From: Salipiger sp. H15
GTDB lineage: Bacteria; Pseudomonadota; Alphaproteobacteria; Rhodobacterales; Rhodobacteraceae
Assembly: GCF_040409955.1 (NCBI RefSeq)
Contig: NZ_CP123384.1
Location: 2,737,501 to 2,801,500, forward strand
DNA length: 64,000 nucleotides
Reading direction: 5' to 3'
The stretch's first letter is position 1. Every line of letters starts with the position of its first letter. The position numbers and the translations under genes are program-made. This document shows positions 32,902-44,665 of the stretch, piece by piece. Below the pieces are notes generated by a model. It was not told the origin of the DNA. It did not search any database and saw only the letters and a list, made by a program, of their open reading frames with translations.

Positions 32902-33705
32902 ATGACCCAGACGATCCTCGACAAGATCAAGGCCTACAAGCTCGAAGAGGTCGCCGCCGACAAGGCCGCCAAGCCGATGAGCGAGGTCGAGGCCGAGGCC
33001 CGCGCCGCAGGCCCCGTGCGCCCCTTCGCGCAGGCGCTCTTCGATGCGGCAAAGACCGGGTACGGCCTCATCTCCGAGGTGAAGAAGGCCTCGCCCTCGA
33101 AGGGGCTGATCCGCGCCGACTTCGACCCCGCGACGCTGGCGCAGGCCTACGAGCGCGGCGGCGCGACCTGCCTCTCGGTGCTGACCGACACGCCCTCCTT
33201 CCAGGGCGCGAAATCCTTCCTCACCGAGGCACGCGCGGCCACCAACATGCCCGCGCTGCGCAAGGATTTCATGTACGACCCCTACCAGGTCGCCGAGGCC
33301 CGCGCGCTTGGAGCCGACTGCATCCTGATCATCATCGCCTCGGTCTCCGATGCTCTGGCCGCCGAGCTCGAGGACGCCGCCTTCCACTGGGGCATGGACG
33401 CGCTGATCGAGGTGCATGACGCAGAGGAACTGGAGCGCGCGCTCGAACTGAAATCGCCGCTGATCGGGGTCAACAACCGCAACCTCAAGACCTTCGAGAC
33501 CTCGCTCGACACCACCCGCGTGCTGTCGCAGGGCGTGCCCGAGGGCCGCTTCCTGATCTCCGAGTCCGGGCTCAACACCCCCGCCGACCTTGCGGGTATG
33601 GCGCAGTTCGGCGCCCGCGCCTTCCTCATCGGCGAGAGCCTGATGCGGCAGGAGAATGTTGAACAAGCGACCCGCACCCTTCTCGCCGACCCGGTGCCCG
33701 CATGA
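32902..33705 (+). CDS. trpC: Indole-3-glycerol phosphate synthase
   Basis: A 267-residue TIM-barrel enzyme forming the indole ring from the anthranilate-derived phosphate. Key residues are visible: KKASPSKG (catalytic Lys), [30 protein letters not shown] and [11 protein letters not shown] (phosphate site). Its start follows GGAGCCCGCC. It overlaps moaC by four bases. Confidence 0.96.
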   Translation: MTQTILDKIKAYKLEEVAADKAAKPMSEVEAEARAAGPVRPFAQALFDAAKTGYGLISEVKKASPSKGLIRADFDPATLAQAYERGGATCLSVLTDTPSFQGAKSFLTEARAATNMPALRKDFMYDPYQVAEARALGADCILIIIASVSDALAAELEDAAFHWGMDALIEVHDAEELERALELKSPLIGVNNRNLKTFETSLDTTRVLSQGVPEGRFLISESGLNTPADLAGMAQFGARAFLIGESLMRQENVEQATRTLLADPVPA

Positions 33706-34178
33706 GCGGCCTCACCCATTTCGACGCCAAGGGTGACGCCCATATGGTCGACGTTTCGGATAAACCCGTAACGTCGCGCATCGCCACCGCCGGGGCGTGG
33801 ATCCGCATGGAGCGGGCGACCTTTGACCTCGTCACCGAGGGCAAGGCCAAGAAGGGCGACGTCATCGGTGTCGCGCGCCTCGCGGGGATCATGGGGGCCA
33901 AGAAGACCTCCGAGCTGATCCCGCTCTGCCACCCGCTGCCGATCACCAAGGTCACCGTCGAGATCACCCCCGACGCCGAGCTGCCGGGTCTTCAGATCGA
34001 GGCCACGGTCAAGACCACCGGCCAGACCGGCGTCGAGATGGAGGCGCTGACCGCCGCCTCGACCGCCGCGCTCACCGTCTATGACATGGTCAAGGCCGTG
34101 GACCGCGCGATGGAGATCGGCGGTCTGCGCGTGCTGCTGAAGGATGGCGGCAAGTCCGGGCGCTACGAGGCGAAATGA
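33702..34178 (+). CDS. moaC: Cyclic pyranopterin monophosphate synthase
   Basis: A 158-residue molybdenum cofactor enzyme acting after MoaA. It has the MoaC motifs [38 protein letters not shown] split as expected, [19 protein letters not shown] and KAVDRAM, including the catalytic Lys-Asp region. ATGA overlaps join it to trpC and moeA. Confidence 0.96.
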   Translation: MSGLTHFDAKGDAHMVDVSDKPVTSRIATAGAWIRMERATFDLVTEGKAKKGDVIGVARLAGIMGAKKTSELIPLCHPLPITKVTVEITPDAELPGLQIEATVKTTGQTGVEMEALTAASTAALTVYDMVKAVDRAMEIGGLRVLLKDGGKSGRYEAK

Positions 34179-35341
34179 TCCCCGTCTCCGAAGCGCTCGA
34201 CCATCTCTTCGCCCTCGCCGGACCGCTCGAGGTCGAGGAAGTGCCGCTGCGCGAAGCCGGGGGCCGCGTGCTCGCCCGCCCGGTCGCGGCGCGGCGCGAC
34301 CAGCCGCCCTTCGCCGCCTCGGCCATGGACGGCTACGGCGTGGCGACCGCCGCGCCCGGCCTCTCCTTCACGGTGATCGGCGAGGCAGCCGCGGGGCGCG
34401 CCTTCTCCGGCAGCGTCGGCCTCGGCCAAGCGGTCCGCATCTTCACCGGCGCCCCGGTGCCGGATGGCGTGAAAACCGTTGTCATTCAGGAAGATGTCAC
34501 GCGCGACGGCGACGTGATCACCATCACCGACCGGCTGGGCACCGGGGACAACATCCGCCCCCACGGCAATGACTTCCGCGCCGGGATGACCATCGAGGCG
34601 CCGCGTCTGCTCGGCCCGCAGGAGATCGCGCTGCTGGCGGCGATGAACATCGCCCGCGTGCCGGTCACTCGCCGCCCGAAGGTCGCGCTGATCTCGACCG
34701 GGGACGAGCTGGTGATGCCCGGCGAGGAGCCCGGGCCCGACCAGATCATCGCCTCGAACACCTTCGGCCTTCACGTGCTGCTGCAGCAACTCGGCGCCGA
34801 GCCGCGCCTGCTGCCCATCGCCCGCGACAACGAAGCCTCGCTGCGCACGATCTTCTCGATGGTCGGCGACGCCGATCTCGTGGTGACCATCGGCGGCGCC
34901 TCGGTCGGCGATCATGACCTCGTGGCGCGCGTCGCCGAGGGCATGGGCCTCGAGCGCGCCTTCCACAAGGTCGCCATGCGCCCGGGCAAGCCCTTGATGT
35001 CAGGCCGTTTCGGCGAGGCGATGATGGTCGGCCTGCCGGGCAACCCGGTCTCGGCCATGGTCTGCGGCCATGTCTTCCTCGCCCCGGTGATCCGCGCCAT
35101 GCTGGGGCTCGGCGCCGCCCCCGCGCCGCGCGAGACGCTGCACCTCGCGGCCCCCGTGGGCGAGAATGGCCCGCGCGAGCATTACATGCGCGCGGAGCTC
35201 ACGCCCGAGGGCGTGCGAGTGTTCGAGCGCCAGGACAGCGCCCTGCTGAGCGTGCTCGGCGCGGCCGACCTGCTGGCCGTGCGCCCGCCGCGCGATCCCG
35301 CCCGCGCCGCCGGGGACGCGATCGAGGTCATCCGCCTCTGA
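34175..35341 (+). CDS. moeA: Molybdopterin molybdenumtransferase
   Basis: A 388-residue MoeA (also called Glp) that inserts molybdate into adenylated molybdopterin. Seen are the [12 protein letters not shown] region, [27 protein letters not shown], and the active-site [15 protein letters not shown] and [13 protein letters not shown]. Last gene of the run trpG-trpD-ung-trpC-moaC-moeA, each joined by overlap or short spacing. Confidence 0.96.
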   Translation: MIPVSEALDHLFALAGPLEVEEVPLREAGGRVLARPVAARRDQPPFAASAMDGYGVATAAPGLSFTVIGEAAAGRAFSGSVGLGQAVRIFTGAPVPDGVKTVVIQEDVTRDGDVITITDRLGTGDNIRPHGNDFRAGMTIEAPRLLGPQEIALLAAMNIARVPVTRRPKVALISTGDELVMPGEEPGPDQIIASNTFGLHVLLQQLGAEPRLLPIARDNEASLRTIFSMVGDADLVVTIGGASVGDHDLVARVAEGMGLERAFHKVAMRPGKPLMSGRFGEAMMVGLPGNPVSAMVCGHVFLAPVIRAMLGLGAAPAPRETLHLAAPVGENGPREHYMRAELTPEGVRVFERQDSALLSVLGAADLLAVRPPRDPARAAGDAIEVIRL

Positions 35342-35442
35342 GCCATTTCGGGTTCATCCGAAATGCAAGGTTTGCCGCCGAAAACCCTTGTGTCGCCGCA
35401 AGAATTACCAGCGCGTTAACCTTGCATTAAGGTTTTCGGGGA

Positions 35443-35471
35443 TTGACACAAAACGGGAACATGGCTAGAAC
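35443..35471 (+). promoter_or_regulatory. lexA promoter with overlapping SOS box
   Basis: GAAC-N7-GAAC at 35457-35471 matches the alphaproteobacterial LexA operator. It sits across the promoter: TTGACA (-35) at 35443-35448 and TAGAAC (-10) at 35466-35471, 17 bases apart. LexA bound here would block RNA polymerase, so lexA represses itself. A second GAAC follows at 35477-35480. The lexA ATG is 43 bases further on. Confidence 0.9.
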
Positions 35472-35513
35472 AAAGTCGAACATCTCATCAGTCAAAGACC
35501 CGGGAAAAGGCGC

Positions 35514-36212
35514 ATGCTGACCAAGAAACAGCTCGATCTGCTGGACTTCATCAACAAGCGCATGGCGCGCGATGGCGTCCCGCCCAGCTTTGACGAGATG
35601 AAGGATGCGCTCGACCTGCGCTCCAAGTCCGGCATCCACCGGCTGATCACCGCGCTGGAAGAGCGCGGCTTCATCCGCCGCCTTGCCCACCGCGCCCGCG
35701 CCATCGAGATCGTGAAGCTTCCCGACAGCCTCGCGGGCCGGCCCACCGGCTTCGTGCCGCAGGTGATCCAGGGCGCGCGCGGCGCCGCACCGAAGGCCCC
35801 GGCGAACGACGCGCTCGAGGCGGTCGGCGCGATGGAACTGCCGCTGATGGGCCGGATCGCCGCCGGTGTGCCGATCGAATCCATCTCGGACATCCCGCCC
35901 AACGTCGCGGTGCCCTCCTCCATGCTCTCGAATAGCGGCCGCCACTACGCGCTCGAGGTGAAAGGCGACTCGATGATCGAGGCAGGGATCAACGACGGTG
36001 ACGTGGTGATCATTCGCGAGACGAGCTCGGCCGAGAACGGCCAGATCGTCGTCGCCCAGGTCGAAGGCTACGAGTCGACCCTCAAGCGTTTCCGGCGCAA
36101 GGGCAGCAGCATCGTGCTCGAGGCGGCGAACCCGGCCTATGAGCCGCGCGTCCTGCCCGCCGGGTCGGTGTCGGTGCAGGGCCGCCTCGTCGGGCTCATC
36201 CGCTCCTACTGA
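35514..36212 (+). CDS. lexA: SOS regulator LexA
   Basis: A 232-residue repressor-protease. An N-terminal winged helix ([13 protein letters not shown]...) binds the SOS box; self-cleavage occurs at Ala117-Gly118 (RIAAGVP), carried out by the Ser153 (GDSM) and Lys191 (STLKRF) dyad when RecA filaments form on damaged DNA. It has a longer linker (residues 72-105) than E. coli LexA, as usual for alphaproteobacteria. Its stop overlaps the convergent comEC stop by seven bases. Confidence 0.97.
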   Translation: MLTKKQLDLLDFINKRMARDGVPPSFDEMKDALDLRSKSGIHRLITALEERGFIRRLAHRARAIEIVKLPDSLAGRPTGFVPQVIQGARGAAPKAPANDALEAVGAMELPLMGRIAAGVPIESISDIPPNVAVPSSMLSNSGRHYALEVKGDSMIEAGINDGDVVIIRETSSAENGQIVVAQVEGYESTLKRFRRKGSSIVLEAANPAYEPRVLPAGSVSVQGRLVGLIRSY

Positions 36213-38287
36213 TCGGCGGCCTGATCGGCGGCGGCGCCGTCCCACAGGCGCGGCGTCGCGCTCCGGACGGTCTTCATGCGCAGACCCTCGGGCGTCGGCC
36301 AGAAAGCTACGGCACCGGTGCGGGCAAGCCGCTCCGGGTCGAATATCTCGCAGCCCTTGTCGGGCGGCATGGGGGCGTTCGACACAAGGATCGCGGCGCC
36401 ATCGCAGCCGCTGACGCCCGCCGCGGCGCGGCTGCCCGAGACGTGCAGCACCTCATCCGTCCCGACGACTGCGCGCCGGACACGGCCTTCGGGACCCGGC
36501 CAGAGCGCGGCGGCGCGCGCCTGGTCCCCGGCCTGACCATCATTCTCCAGCCAGAGCCCGGCCACGAAACCCTCTCCCGCGGGTTGCGACAGCGCGCGCC
36601 CCTTTGCGGTCATCACCCCGACGAGGGCGCCGCTCTCGGAAATCAGCAGCGCCGGCCGCTCGGCCTGCACCCAGAGCCCAATGCCAAGGAAGAGCGGCGC
36701 CGCCCCGGCCCAGCGGCCGCTGCCCTGCCAAAGCAGCAGGACAAGCCCGCCGAGCGTGACGAGGGGCAGAACCGCCGGTCCCGGCGCCACGACCTGGCCG
36801 ACCGCGCCCTCCCAGCCCGCGATCTCCTGCGCCACGCCCAGGATCCAGCGCAGCCCGAGCGCCATGCCCTGCAGCGCCGGCCCGTCCAGGCCCAGCGGCA
36901 GGAGCAGCGCCGCGAGCACCGCCATCGGCACCGCGACGAGCCCCATCGCCGGGACTGCGAGCAGGTTCGCCAACAGCCCGTAATGCGACACGAGGTTGAA
37001 ATGGGCCATCGAGAAGGGCGCCGTGGCGAGCGAGGCGACGGAGGACGAGACGAGCAGCGCCAGTCCCGGCCGCGCCCAGCCCGGCAGCGCCCGCGCGCCC
37101 CAAGCGGTGCCGAACACGCTGACCAGCGCCGTGGTCGCGGCGAAGGACATCTGGAAGCCGGGGCCGAGCAGCGCCTCGGGCCTGAGGCCGAGCACCAGCA
37201 GCGCCGCGAGCGCCACGGCCCTGAGCGACAGCGCCCGCAGGTCCGCGAGGACCGCGCCCAGCATGACCGCGACCATGATGAAGGCGCGCTGTGTCGCGAC
37301 ATTGCCCCCAGAAAGCGCGAGGTAGCCCGCCGCCGCCGCGAGAGCGGCAAGCGCGGCGATCTTCTTGCCCGGCCAGCGGTGGCGGCTCCGCGGAGGCAGC
37401 AGGAGCAGCAGCCGCACCGCCCCGAAGACGAAGCCGGTGAGCAGCCCCATGTGCAGCCCGGAGATGGCCAGCAGATGCGCGAGGTTGGTGCGGCGCAGCG
37501 CCTCGACCGTCATCTGACCCATGCCGCTGCGGTCGCCGGTCATCAGCGCCGCGGCGAAGGCACCCACCTCTCCCGGCAGGCGCTGCTGGACGTGGAGCGA
37601 GAGCGCGAGCCGCGCGCGCGGCAGCCATTGCCCGCCGCCGGCCTCCGCGCTCAGCAGCACGGGGGTGCGGCTGTAGCCCACCGCGCCGATCCGCTCGAAC
37701 CAGGCGTGGCGACGGAAGTCGAAACCGCCGGGCTCGACCGGCCCGCCGGGCGGCGCGAGATGGCCGGTGAGCATCACCCTCTGGCCAAGCTCCGGCACCA
37801 GCGCCCGCGCCTGCAGCGCGCCATCGCCATGCAGCGCAACGCGGATCCGCTCGGGCGTTCGCTCCGGCGCAACGCGCTGCAGCGCAACCCGGTCGAGCGT
37901 CAGGCGCGGCGCGTCCGAGCCCGAGCGGTCGATCGCGACGACCCGCCCCTCGATCGCGCCGTAGTAGCGGAACGCCAGCTGCGGCGCGGCGACGAGATGC
38001 GCGCGGCCACCGGCCAGAGCCAGCCCGGCCAGCAGCAGCGCCGCGCCGATGCAGGGGGGCGCCCAGTCCTCCGGCAGCCATGGGCCTAGCGCCAGCAGCG
38101 CCGCGCCGAGGAGCCCGCAGCCCAGCAAGACGAGCGGCCCCGGCTCCAGCGGCAGGGCGAAATAGCCGCCGATCCCGGCGCCGAGGCAGACCGGCACCCA
38201 GGCGAAGAGATGCCCGCGCTGGCCGCGCAGCGCCGCGCCCGCCCGCAGCGGCCCGCGTGTCAGCAGCAAGGTCAGCAGCCGGCCCAT
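36206..38287 (-). CDS. comEC: ComEC/Rec2 family competence membrane protein
   Basis: A 693-residue polytopic protein. After several N-terminal hydrophobic segments (residues about 20-95) it has the OB-like DUF4131 region ([19 protein letters not shown]), then the competence domain with [22 protein letters not shown] and eight or more membrane helices, and a short C-terminal remnant that lacks a complete metallo-beta-lactamase motif. In competent bacteria ComEC moves single-stranded DNA across the inner membrane. Other com genes are not here, so function as DNA importer is inferred. Confidence 0.9.
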   Translation of the reverse strand: MGRLLTLLLTRGPLRAGAALRGQRGHLFAWVPVCLGAGIGGYFALPLEPGPLVLLGCGLLGAALLALGPWLPEDWAPPCIGAALLLAGLALAGGRAHLVAAPQLAFRYYGAIEGRVVAIDRSGSDAPRLTLDRVALQRVAPERTPERIRVALHGDGALQARALVPELGQRVMLTGHLAPPGGPVEPGGFDFRRHAWFERIGAVGYSRTPVLLSAEAGGGQWLPRARLALSLHVQQRLPGEVGAFAAALMTGDRSGMGQMTVEALRRTNLAHLLAISGLHMGLLTGFVFGAVRLLLLLPPRSRHRWPGKKIAALAALAAAAGYLALSGGNVATQRAFIMVAVMLGAVLADLRALSLRAVALAALLVLGLRPEALLGPGFQMSFAATTALVSVFGTAWGARALPGWARPGLALLVSSSVASLATAPFSMAHFNLVSHYGLLANLLAVPAMGLVAVPMAVLAALLLPLGLDGPALQGMALGLRWILGVAQEIAGWEGAVGQVVAPGPAVLPLVTLGGLVLLLWQGSGRWAGAAPLFLGIGLWVQAERPALLISESGALVGVMTAKGRALSQPAGEGFVAGLWLENDGQAGDQARAAALWPGPEGRVRRAVVGTDEVLHVSGSRAAAGVSGCDGAAILVSNAPMPPDKGCEIFDPERLARTGAVAFWPTPEGLRMKTVRSATPRLWDGAAADQAADQ

Positions 38288-38365
38288 GCTTGCCCCCGCC
38301 CCCAGTGCTGTTTAAGGAACCTGCAAAACCCTAGGCCCACCACGGTTACCGCGAGGTTAATTCCC

Positions 38366-39784
38366 ATGACGAGCGCTCAGGCAGTCGTTACCCGTTTCGC
38401 CCCTTCCCCCACCGGCTACCTCCACATCGGCGGCGCCCGCACCGCGCTCTTCAACTGGCTCTACGCCCGCGGCCGCGGCGGCAAGTTCCTGCTGCGCATC
38501 GAGGACACGGACCGTGCCCGCTCGACCCCCGAGGCGACCGCGGCGATCCTCAAGGGCCTCGACTGGCTCGGGCTCGACCATGACGGCGAGGTGATCAGCC
38601 AGTTCGACCGCGCGCCCCGTCACGCCGAGGTGGCGCACGAGCTCCTCGCGAAGGGCGCGGCCTACAAGTGCTTTGCCAGCCAAGAGGAAATCGAGGCATT
38701 TCGGGAAAAGGCGAAGGAAGAGGGCCGCTCGACCCTGTTCCGCAGCCCCTGGCGTGACGCCGATCCGGCGACCCACCCCGACGCGCCCTTCGTGATCCGC
38801 CTGCGCACCCCCGAAGAGGGCGAGACGGTGATCGAGGATCAGGTGCAGGGCACGGTGCGCATCCGCAACGACCAGCTCGACGACATGGTGCTGCTGCGCT
38901 CGGACGGCACGCCGGTCTACATGCTGGCCGTGGTCGTGGACGACTACGACATGGGCGTGACCCACGTGATCCGCGGCGACGACCACCTCAACAACGCGGC
39001 GCGGCAGATGGGCATCTACACCGCCATGGGCTGGCCGCTGCCGGTCTACGCGCATATCCCGCTGATCCACGGACCGGACGGCAAGAAGCTCAGCAAGCGC
39101 CACGGCGCGCTCGGCGTGGACGAGTACCAGAAGCTCGGCTACCCTGCCGCGGGCATGCGCAACTATCTTGCGCGACTGGGCTGGAGTCATGGCGATGACG
39201 AATTCTTTACCGATGCTCAGGCAAAGGAATGGTTCGATCTGACGGGAATCGGGAAATCGCCGGCGCGTCTCGATTTCAAGAAACTGGAAAATATCTGCGG
39301 CCAGCACATCGCTGTCGGGGACGATGCCGCGCTGCTGCATGAAATCGAGGCATATCTCGAGGCCAGCGGCTTGCCTGCCCTGACGGAAGCGCAACGGTCC
39401 GGGATGGAAAGGGGCATGTACTGCCTGAAAGATCGCTCGAAAACCTTCCCGGAACTGCTTGAAAAGGCACATTTCATCCTGACGGATACGCCCATTGTCC
39501 CGGATGAGAAGGCGGCCGGAAACCTCGATGCTGTATCCCGTGGTATACTGGCCTCGTTGACGCCGCAGTTGCAAAGTGCTAGCTGGGCGCGTGAAGAGCT
39601 CGAGGGGGTAACGGCGCGTTTCGCCGAGGAGCATGACACGAAATTCGGCAAGCTTGCCGGGCCGCTGCGCGCGGCTCTCGCGGGCCGGTCCGTGACCCCG
39701 AGCGTGTTCGACATGATGCTGGTTCTCGGCCGCGAGGAGACGCTTCTCCGGCTCGAACAGGCAGCGGCTTCCGAGGCGGCGTGA
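38366..39784 (+). CDS. gltX: Glutamate--tRNA ligase
   Basis: A 472-residue class I aminoacyl-tRNA synthetase. The HIGH-like motif is [14 protein letters not shown] (residues 13-26) and the KMSKS-like motif is [11 protein letters not shown]. The start [11 protein letters not shown] at 38366 replaces a longer frame from 38210 that overlaps comEC. From about 39190 to 39600 the codon choice shifts visibly (many GAT, GAA, GGA, AAA) compared with the first half, although the protein stays in frame and conserved, suggesting an internal recombination event. Confidence 0.96.
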   Translation: MTSAQAVVTRFAPSPTGYLHIGGARTALFNWLYARGRGGKFLLRIEDTDRARSTPEATAAILKGLDWLGLDHDGEVISQFDRAPRHAEVAHELLAKGAAYKCFASQEEIEAFREKAKEEGRSTLFRSPWRDADPATHPDAPFVIRLRTPEEGETVIEDQVQGTVRIRNDQLDDMVLLRSDGTPVYMLAVVVDDYDMGVTHVIRGDDHLNNAARQMGIYTAMGWPLPVYAHIPLIHGPDGKKLSKRHGALGVDEYQKLGYPAAGMRNYLARLGWSHGDDEFFTDAQAKEWFDLTGIGKSPARLDFKKLENICGQHIAVGDDAALLHEIEAYLEASGLPALTEAQRSGMERGMYCLKDRSKTFPELLEKAHFILTDTPIVPDEKAAGNLDAVSRGILASLTPQLQSASWAREELEGVTARFAEEHDTKFGKLAGPLRAALAGRSVTPSVFDMMLVLGREETLLRLEQAAASEAA

Positions 39785-39880
39785 CGGGCCTTTCCGACCC
39801 CGCCCCGGGCCATGTGTGACAGATACCGACCGGGCGCGCCCGACGCGCCTGGCCTTTTCCAGATGAAGGGACAAGCAAGC

Positions 39881-41176
<1,296 letters not shown>

Positions 41177-41196
41177 TCCGGTTTTCTGCCAGACGA

Positions 41197-41222
41197 AAGG
41201 CCCCGCTCGCGCGGGGCCTTTT
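41197..41222 (+). terminator. Terminator after gltA
   Basis: A 10-bp stem AAGGCCCCGC with GCGGGGCCTT (41197-41206, 41211-41220), loop TCGC, then TT(CT). Since its 5' arm begins AA it may also stop transcription of the convergent gene ending at 41244. Confidence 0.9.
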
Positions 41223-41243
41223 CTCGTTTCGGCGGGATGGGTG

Positions 41244-42383
41244 TCAGCCCGGGACCCGGTAGCGCGCGCGGGGGCGGATCAGCTCGGCGCTCCGCGCCTG
41301 TTCGGCCGCATGGGCGATCCAGCCCGCGAGCCGCCCGGCGGCGAAGATGGTGAAGGGCGCCTCCTCCGGCAGTCCGCGCGCCAGCGCGAGGGCCGCGAGC
41401 CCGGTGTCGACGTTCGGCGCCAGCCCCAGCCGCTCCGAGAGGCACAGCGCCGCGCGGCGGGCCGGCGCTTCGGGGTCGATGCGCCCGAGCAGCAGCCGGG
41501 CGCGCGGGTCCCCCTCCGGGTAGAGCGGATGGCCATAGCCGAAGCCGTAGGGCGCTGTGCCCGCCTGTGCCGACAGGAACGCCTCTGCGCGCCCCGCCAT
41601 CGCGGCGACGAGCGCCTGCCGCGCAAGCACCGAGGCGCCGCCATGGCGCGGTCCGCTGAGCGTCGAGAGACCGCAGAGCAGCGCCGCGGGCAGGCTCGCG
41701 CCGGTCGAGGCGGCGATGCGCACGGCGAAGGTCGAGGGGTTGAGCTCGTGGTCGCCCAGCAGCACCAGCGCCCGGCGCAGGTCTTCCGCCCCCTGCGCGT
41801 CCTGTCCCCAGGCCCGCGCGAGGCGCAGGTGGATCAGCCCGCCGCCGGCCTGCCCGAGCAGCGCGTTGGTCACGCCCGAGATCAGCCTGCCGGCCTCCTC
41901 CGCGATCTTTCCCGCGTTCATCCCGGTCAGCGGAGGGGCCGCCTCGACCGCGCCGGCCAAGTGGCTCAGTGCGCGCCCCAGCGGCGTGGCAGGGCCCTGC
42001 GGCGCGCCCGCCTCCGGGCAGGTCACGCTGCTGACCGCGCAGAGATGCGCCGCCATCTCCTCGAGCGTCATCGCCCCGGCGCAGTGCTCGACCGAACGGC
42101 CGCGCAGCCAGAGCATGCCGTCCCGCACCTCCGAGATTTCCGTCTCCAGCACCGGATCGCCCCAGCGGATCGCCTGCTCGGCCACCTCGGCCCGCGCGCG
42201 CGGGCGGCGGTTCTGCCGCAGCAGCGCCTCGACATCGGCGCGGGCGTAGAGGCTGCGCCGCGCGTCCCCGGCATCCGCCTCGGCGCGCACCTGCCCGCGG
42301 CTGACATAGGCACAGAGCGTCTGGGGCTTCACCCCGAGCACCGCGCAGGCCGTTCCGGCGTCGATCCAGTCCGATGAATTCAT
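41244..42383 (-). CDS. Citrate synthase-family protein with N-terminal MerR-like helix-turn-helix
   Basis: A 379-residue fusion. Residues about 6-57 form a helix-turn-helix (WIDAGTACAVLGVKPQTLCAYV, then the wing RRSLYARADVEALL) of the excisionase/MerR kind; residues about 75-375 are a citrate synthase fold with catalytic-type segments GDHELNPSTFAVRIAAS, GPRHGGASVL, GYGHPLYPEGDPRA and NVDTGLAAL. The catalytic His residues and Asp are present in shortened form, so condensing activity is possible. The start at 42383 (MNSSDWID) is preferred over a TTG six codons up. It is divergent from a CoA transferase gene with 76 bases between. It may bind DNA and act as a metabolite-sensing regulator. Confidence 0.87.
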   Translation of the reverse strand: MNSSDWIDAGTACAVLGVKPQTLCAYVSRGQVRAEADAGDARRSLYARADVEALLRQNRRPRARAEVAEQAIRWGDPVLETEISEVRDGMLWLRGRSVEHCAGAMTLEEMAAHLCAVSSVTCPEAGAPQGPATPLGRALSHLAGAVEAAPPLTGMNAGKIAEEAGRLISGVTNALLGQAGGGLIHLRLARAWGQDAQGAEDLRRALVLLGDHELNPSTFAVRIAASTGASLPAALLCGLSTLSGPRHGGASVLARQALVAAMAGRAEAFLSAQAGTAPYGFGYGHPLYPEGDPRARLLLGRIDPEAPARRAALCLSERLGLAPNVDTGLAALALARGLPEEAPFTIFAAGRLAGWIAHAAEQARSAELIRPRARYRVPG

Positions 42384-42459
42384 ATTGATTATATTGATCA
42401 AGATTTACAGGTGGTCAATCCGGGCGCCAGATACCGGCCAGACACGCATGGAGGCCGCG

Positions 42460-43809
42460 ATGACACCCAGTTTCGACCAGCAGATCGCCGAGGCGATTGG
42501 ACGTGACCCGGCCCCCGGCCCCGAGGTGCGCGAACGCGCGCAGGCGGAGCTGCCGTCCTGCTTCCACGTCTCCGCCTTGGCCACGGCGTCGATCAAGGCG
42601 GCGGCGGGCGAGCTTGCGGCGCTGCTCGGCGCGCCGGAGGCGGCGGTCGACCGGCGCCTCGCCTCGCTCTGGTTCGACAGGACACTGCGCCCCGAAGGCT
42701 GGGATCTGCCCTCGGCATGGGACCCGATCGCCGGGGACTATGCGGCCTCGGACGGCTGGATCCGCCTGCACACCAACGCGCCGCATCACCGCGCCGCGGC
42801 GCTCTCGGTGCTCGGCTGCGCGGCCGAAAAGGCGCAGGTCGCCGAGGCCGTGGCAGCATGGGCGAAATCCGAGCTCGAGGCGGCGGTGGTCGCGGCCGGG
42901 GGCGCCGCCGCGGCGATGCATTCGCTCGCGAATTGGGCCGGGCATCCGCAGGGCATGGCGGTGGCTGCCGAGCCGCTGATCGACTGGCGCGAGAGCGGCG
43001 AGGGCACCGGCACCGCCCGGCTACAGGGCCTGCGCGTGCTCGACCTGACGCGGGTGCTCGCGGGGCCGGTGGCGACGCGCTTCCTTGCCGGGTTCGGCGC
43101 CGAGGTGCTGCGCATCGACCCGCCGTGGTGGAGCGAGCCGGGTGTCGAGCCCGAGGTCACGCTGGGCAAGCGCCGGGCGGGGCTGGACCTGACGCACGCC
43201 GCCGACCGGCAGACCTTCGAGGACCTGCTCAGAGAGGCCGACGCGCTGGTGCACGGCTACCGTCCCGGCGCGCTCGACGCGCTCGGTTACGGCGCGGAGG
43301 CGCGGCGCCTGCTCGCACCCGGGCTCATCGACGTGAGCCTCTGCGCCTATGGCTGGAGCGGGCCATGGGCTGGGCGGCGCGGCTTCGACAGCCTCGTGCA
43401 GATGAGCTGCGGCATCGCGGACGAGGGGATGCGGCGCAGCGGGGCCGTCCGCCCCGTGCCGCTGCCGGTGCAGGCGCTCGATCACGCCACGGGCTACCTG
43501 ATGGCCGCCGCCGTGCTGCGCGCGCTGCGGCTGCGGCTGGCGGAGGGGCGTGTACTGTCGGCGCGGCTGTCGCTGGCGCGCACCGGCGCGCTGCTGGTCT
43601 CGGCCGGGGCAAGGGCCTTCACCGGCGCGCGCATCGAGGCGACGCCCGGCGACCTTGCCCCCGGGCACGAGCAGACCGGATGGGGCCCGGCGCGGCGGCT
43701 CGACTTCCCGGTGACGCTGGACGGCACGCCGCCGCGCTGGGATATCCCGGCCGGGCCGCTGCGGGTCGACGCGCCGCGCTGGCAGGTCGCGACCCCGGCC
43801 GCCGGCTGA
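42460..43809 (+). CDS. CaiB/BaiF (class III) CoA transferase-like protein
   Basis: A 449-residue protein. Residues about 190-449 carry the CaiB core: GLRVLDLTRVLAGPVATRFLAGFGAEVLRIDPP and the CoA-transfer FDSLVQMSCGIADEG with a possible catalytic Asp. The first 185 residues are an additional segment with only weak CaiB-like sequence. The start at 42460 is chosen because GGAGG lies five bases before it; other ATGs at 42448 lack one. The substrate acid is unknown. It faces the HTH-citrate-synthase gene and converges with an enoyl-CoA hydratase gene, implying a small acyl-CoA pathway. Confidence 0.85.
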   Translation: MTPSFDQQIAEAIGRDPAPGPEVRERAQAELPSCFHVSALATASIKAAAGELAALLGAPEAAVDRRLASLWFDRTLRPEGWDLPSAWDPIAGDYAASDGWIRLHTNAPHHRAAALSVLGCAAEKAQVAEAVAAWAKSELEAAVVAAGGAAAAMHSLANWAGHPQGMAVAAEPLIDWRESGEGTGTARLQGLRVLDLTRVLAGPVATRFLAGFGAEVLRIDPPWWSEPGVEPEVTLGKRRAGLDLTHAADRQTFEDLLREADALVHGYRPGALDALGYGAEARRLLAPGLIDVSLCAYGWSGPWAGRRGFDSLVQMSCGIADEGMRRSGAVRPVPLPVQALDHATGYLMAAAVLRALRLRLAEGRVLSARLSLARTGALLVSAGARAFTGARIEATPGDLAPGHEQTGWGPARRLDFPVTLDGTPPRWDIPAGPLRVDAPRWQVATPAAG

Positions 43810-43812
43810 GGC

Positions 43813-44589
43813 TCAGCGCCCCTCGAACTTCGCGGGGCGCTTTTCGTGGAAGGCGACGACGCCCTCCTTGAAGTCCCGCGTCATGCCGCATTCGCCCTGC
43901 AGCTGCGCCTCGAGCACGAGCTGGCTGTCGAAATCCTTCTCGAAGGCGCCGCGGATGGCGCGTTTGATGCGGGCATAGGCCTCGGACGGGCCCTGCGCCA
44001 GATGCGCGGCGCGGGACTTCCAGACCGCCTCGAACTCGGCATCGGGAACGGCCTCCCAGATCATCCCCCAGCGCTCAGCCTGCGCCGCGCTGATGCGGTC
44101 GGCGAAGAGCGCCGCGCCCATGGCCTTGGCGATGCCCATCTGCCGCGGCAGCAGCCATGTCCCGCCCGCGTCGGGCATGAGGCCGATGCGGGTGAAGGCC
44201 TGCATGAAGAAGGCGCTCTCGGCGGCGATCACCACGTCGGCGGCCAGCGCGAGGTTCGCGCCCGCGCCTGCGGCGGCACCGTTCACCGCGGCGATGGTCG
44301 GCCGTGGGCAATCGACGATGGCGTTGAGCATCGGCATGTACTCGTCGCGCAGCACCCGCTCGAGGTCGATGCTGGCGGCGGTCTCGCGGTCGCCGAGATC
44401 CTGCCCCGAGCAGAAGGCGCGCCCTTCGCCCGTCAGCACGACCACGCGCGCCTCCTTGCCCCCTGCCTGGATCGCATGGGTCAGCTCGGCGCGCATCGGG
44501 GCCGAGAGGGCGTTCATCACGTCGGGCCGCGCGAGGGTGATCAGCGCGATGTCGCCTTCGATCTCGTAGCGGATGGTCTCGTAGTGCAT
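43813..44589 (-). CDS. Enoyl-CoA hydratase/isomerase (PaaG-like)
   Basis: A 258-residue crotonase-family enzyme. Oxyanion-hole segments are GRAFCSGQDLGDRE and NGAAAGAGANLALAADVVIA; the helix MQAFTRIGLMPDAGGTWLLPRQMG includes Asp, the usual PaaG catalytic residue, in LMPDAGG. PaaG acts as oxepin-CoA or 2-enoyl-CoA isomerase in phenylacetate breakdown, but no paa genes are nearby, so general enoyl-CoA hydratase is equally possible. Confidence 0.9.
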   Translation of the reverse strand: MHYETIRYEIEGDIALITLARPDVMNALSAPMRAELTHAIQAGGKEARVVVLTGEGRAFCSGQDLGDRETAASIDLERVLRDEYMPMLNAIVDCPRPTIAAVNGAAAGAGANLALAADVVIAAESAFFMQAFTRIGLMPDAGGTWLLPRQMGIAKAMGAALFADRISAAQAERWGMIWEAVPDAEFEAVWKSRAAHLAQGPSEAYARIKRAIRGAFEKDFDSQLVLEAQLQGECGMTRDFKEGVVAFHEKRPAKFEGR

Positions 44590-44665
44590 GGGCTCCTCCG
44601 GGCTGCGGTCTGCGCGCGGGAACTCTCTCCCGCGCGCGCCCGGGGTGCAAGCCCCGGCCCCGGTT

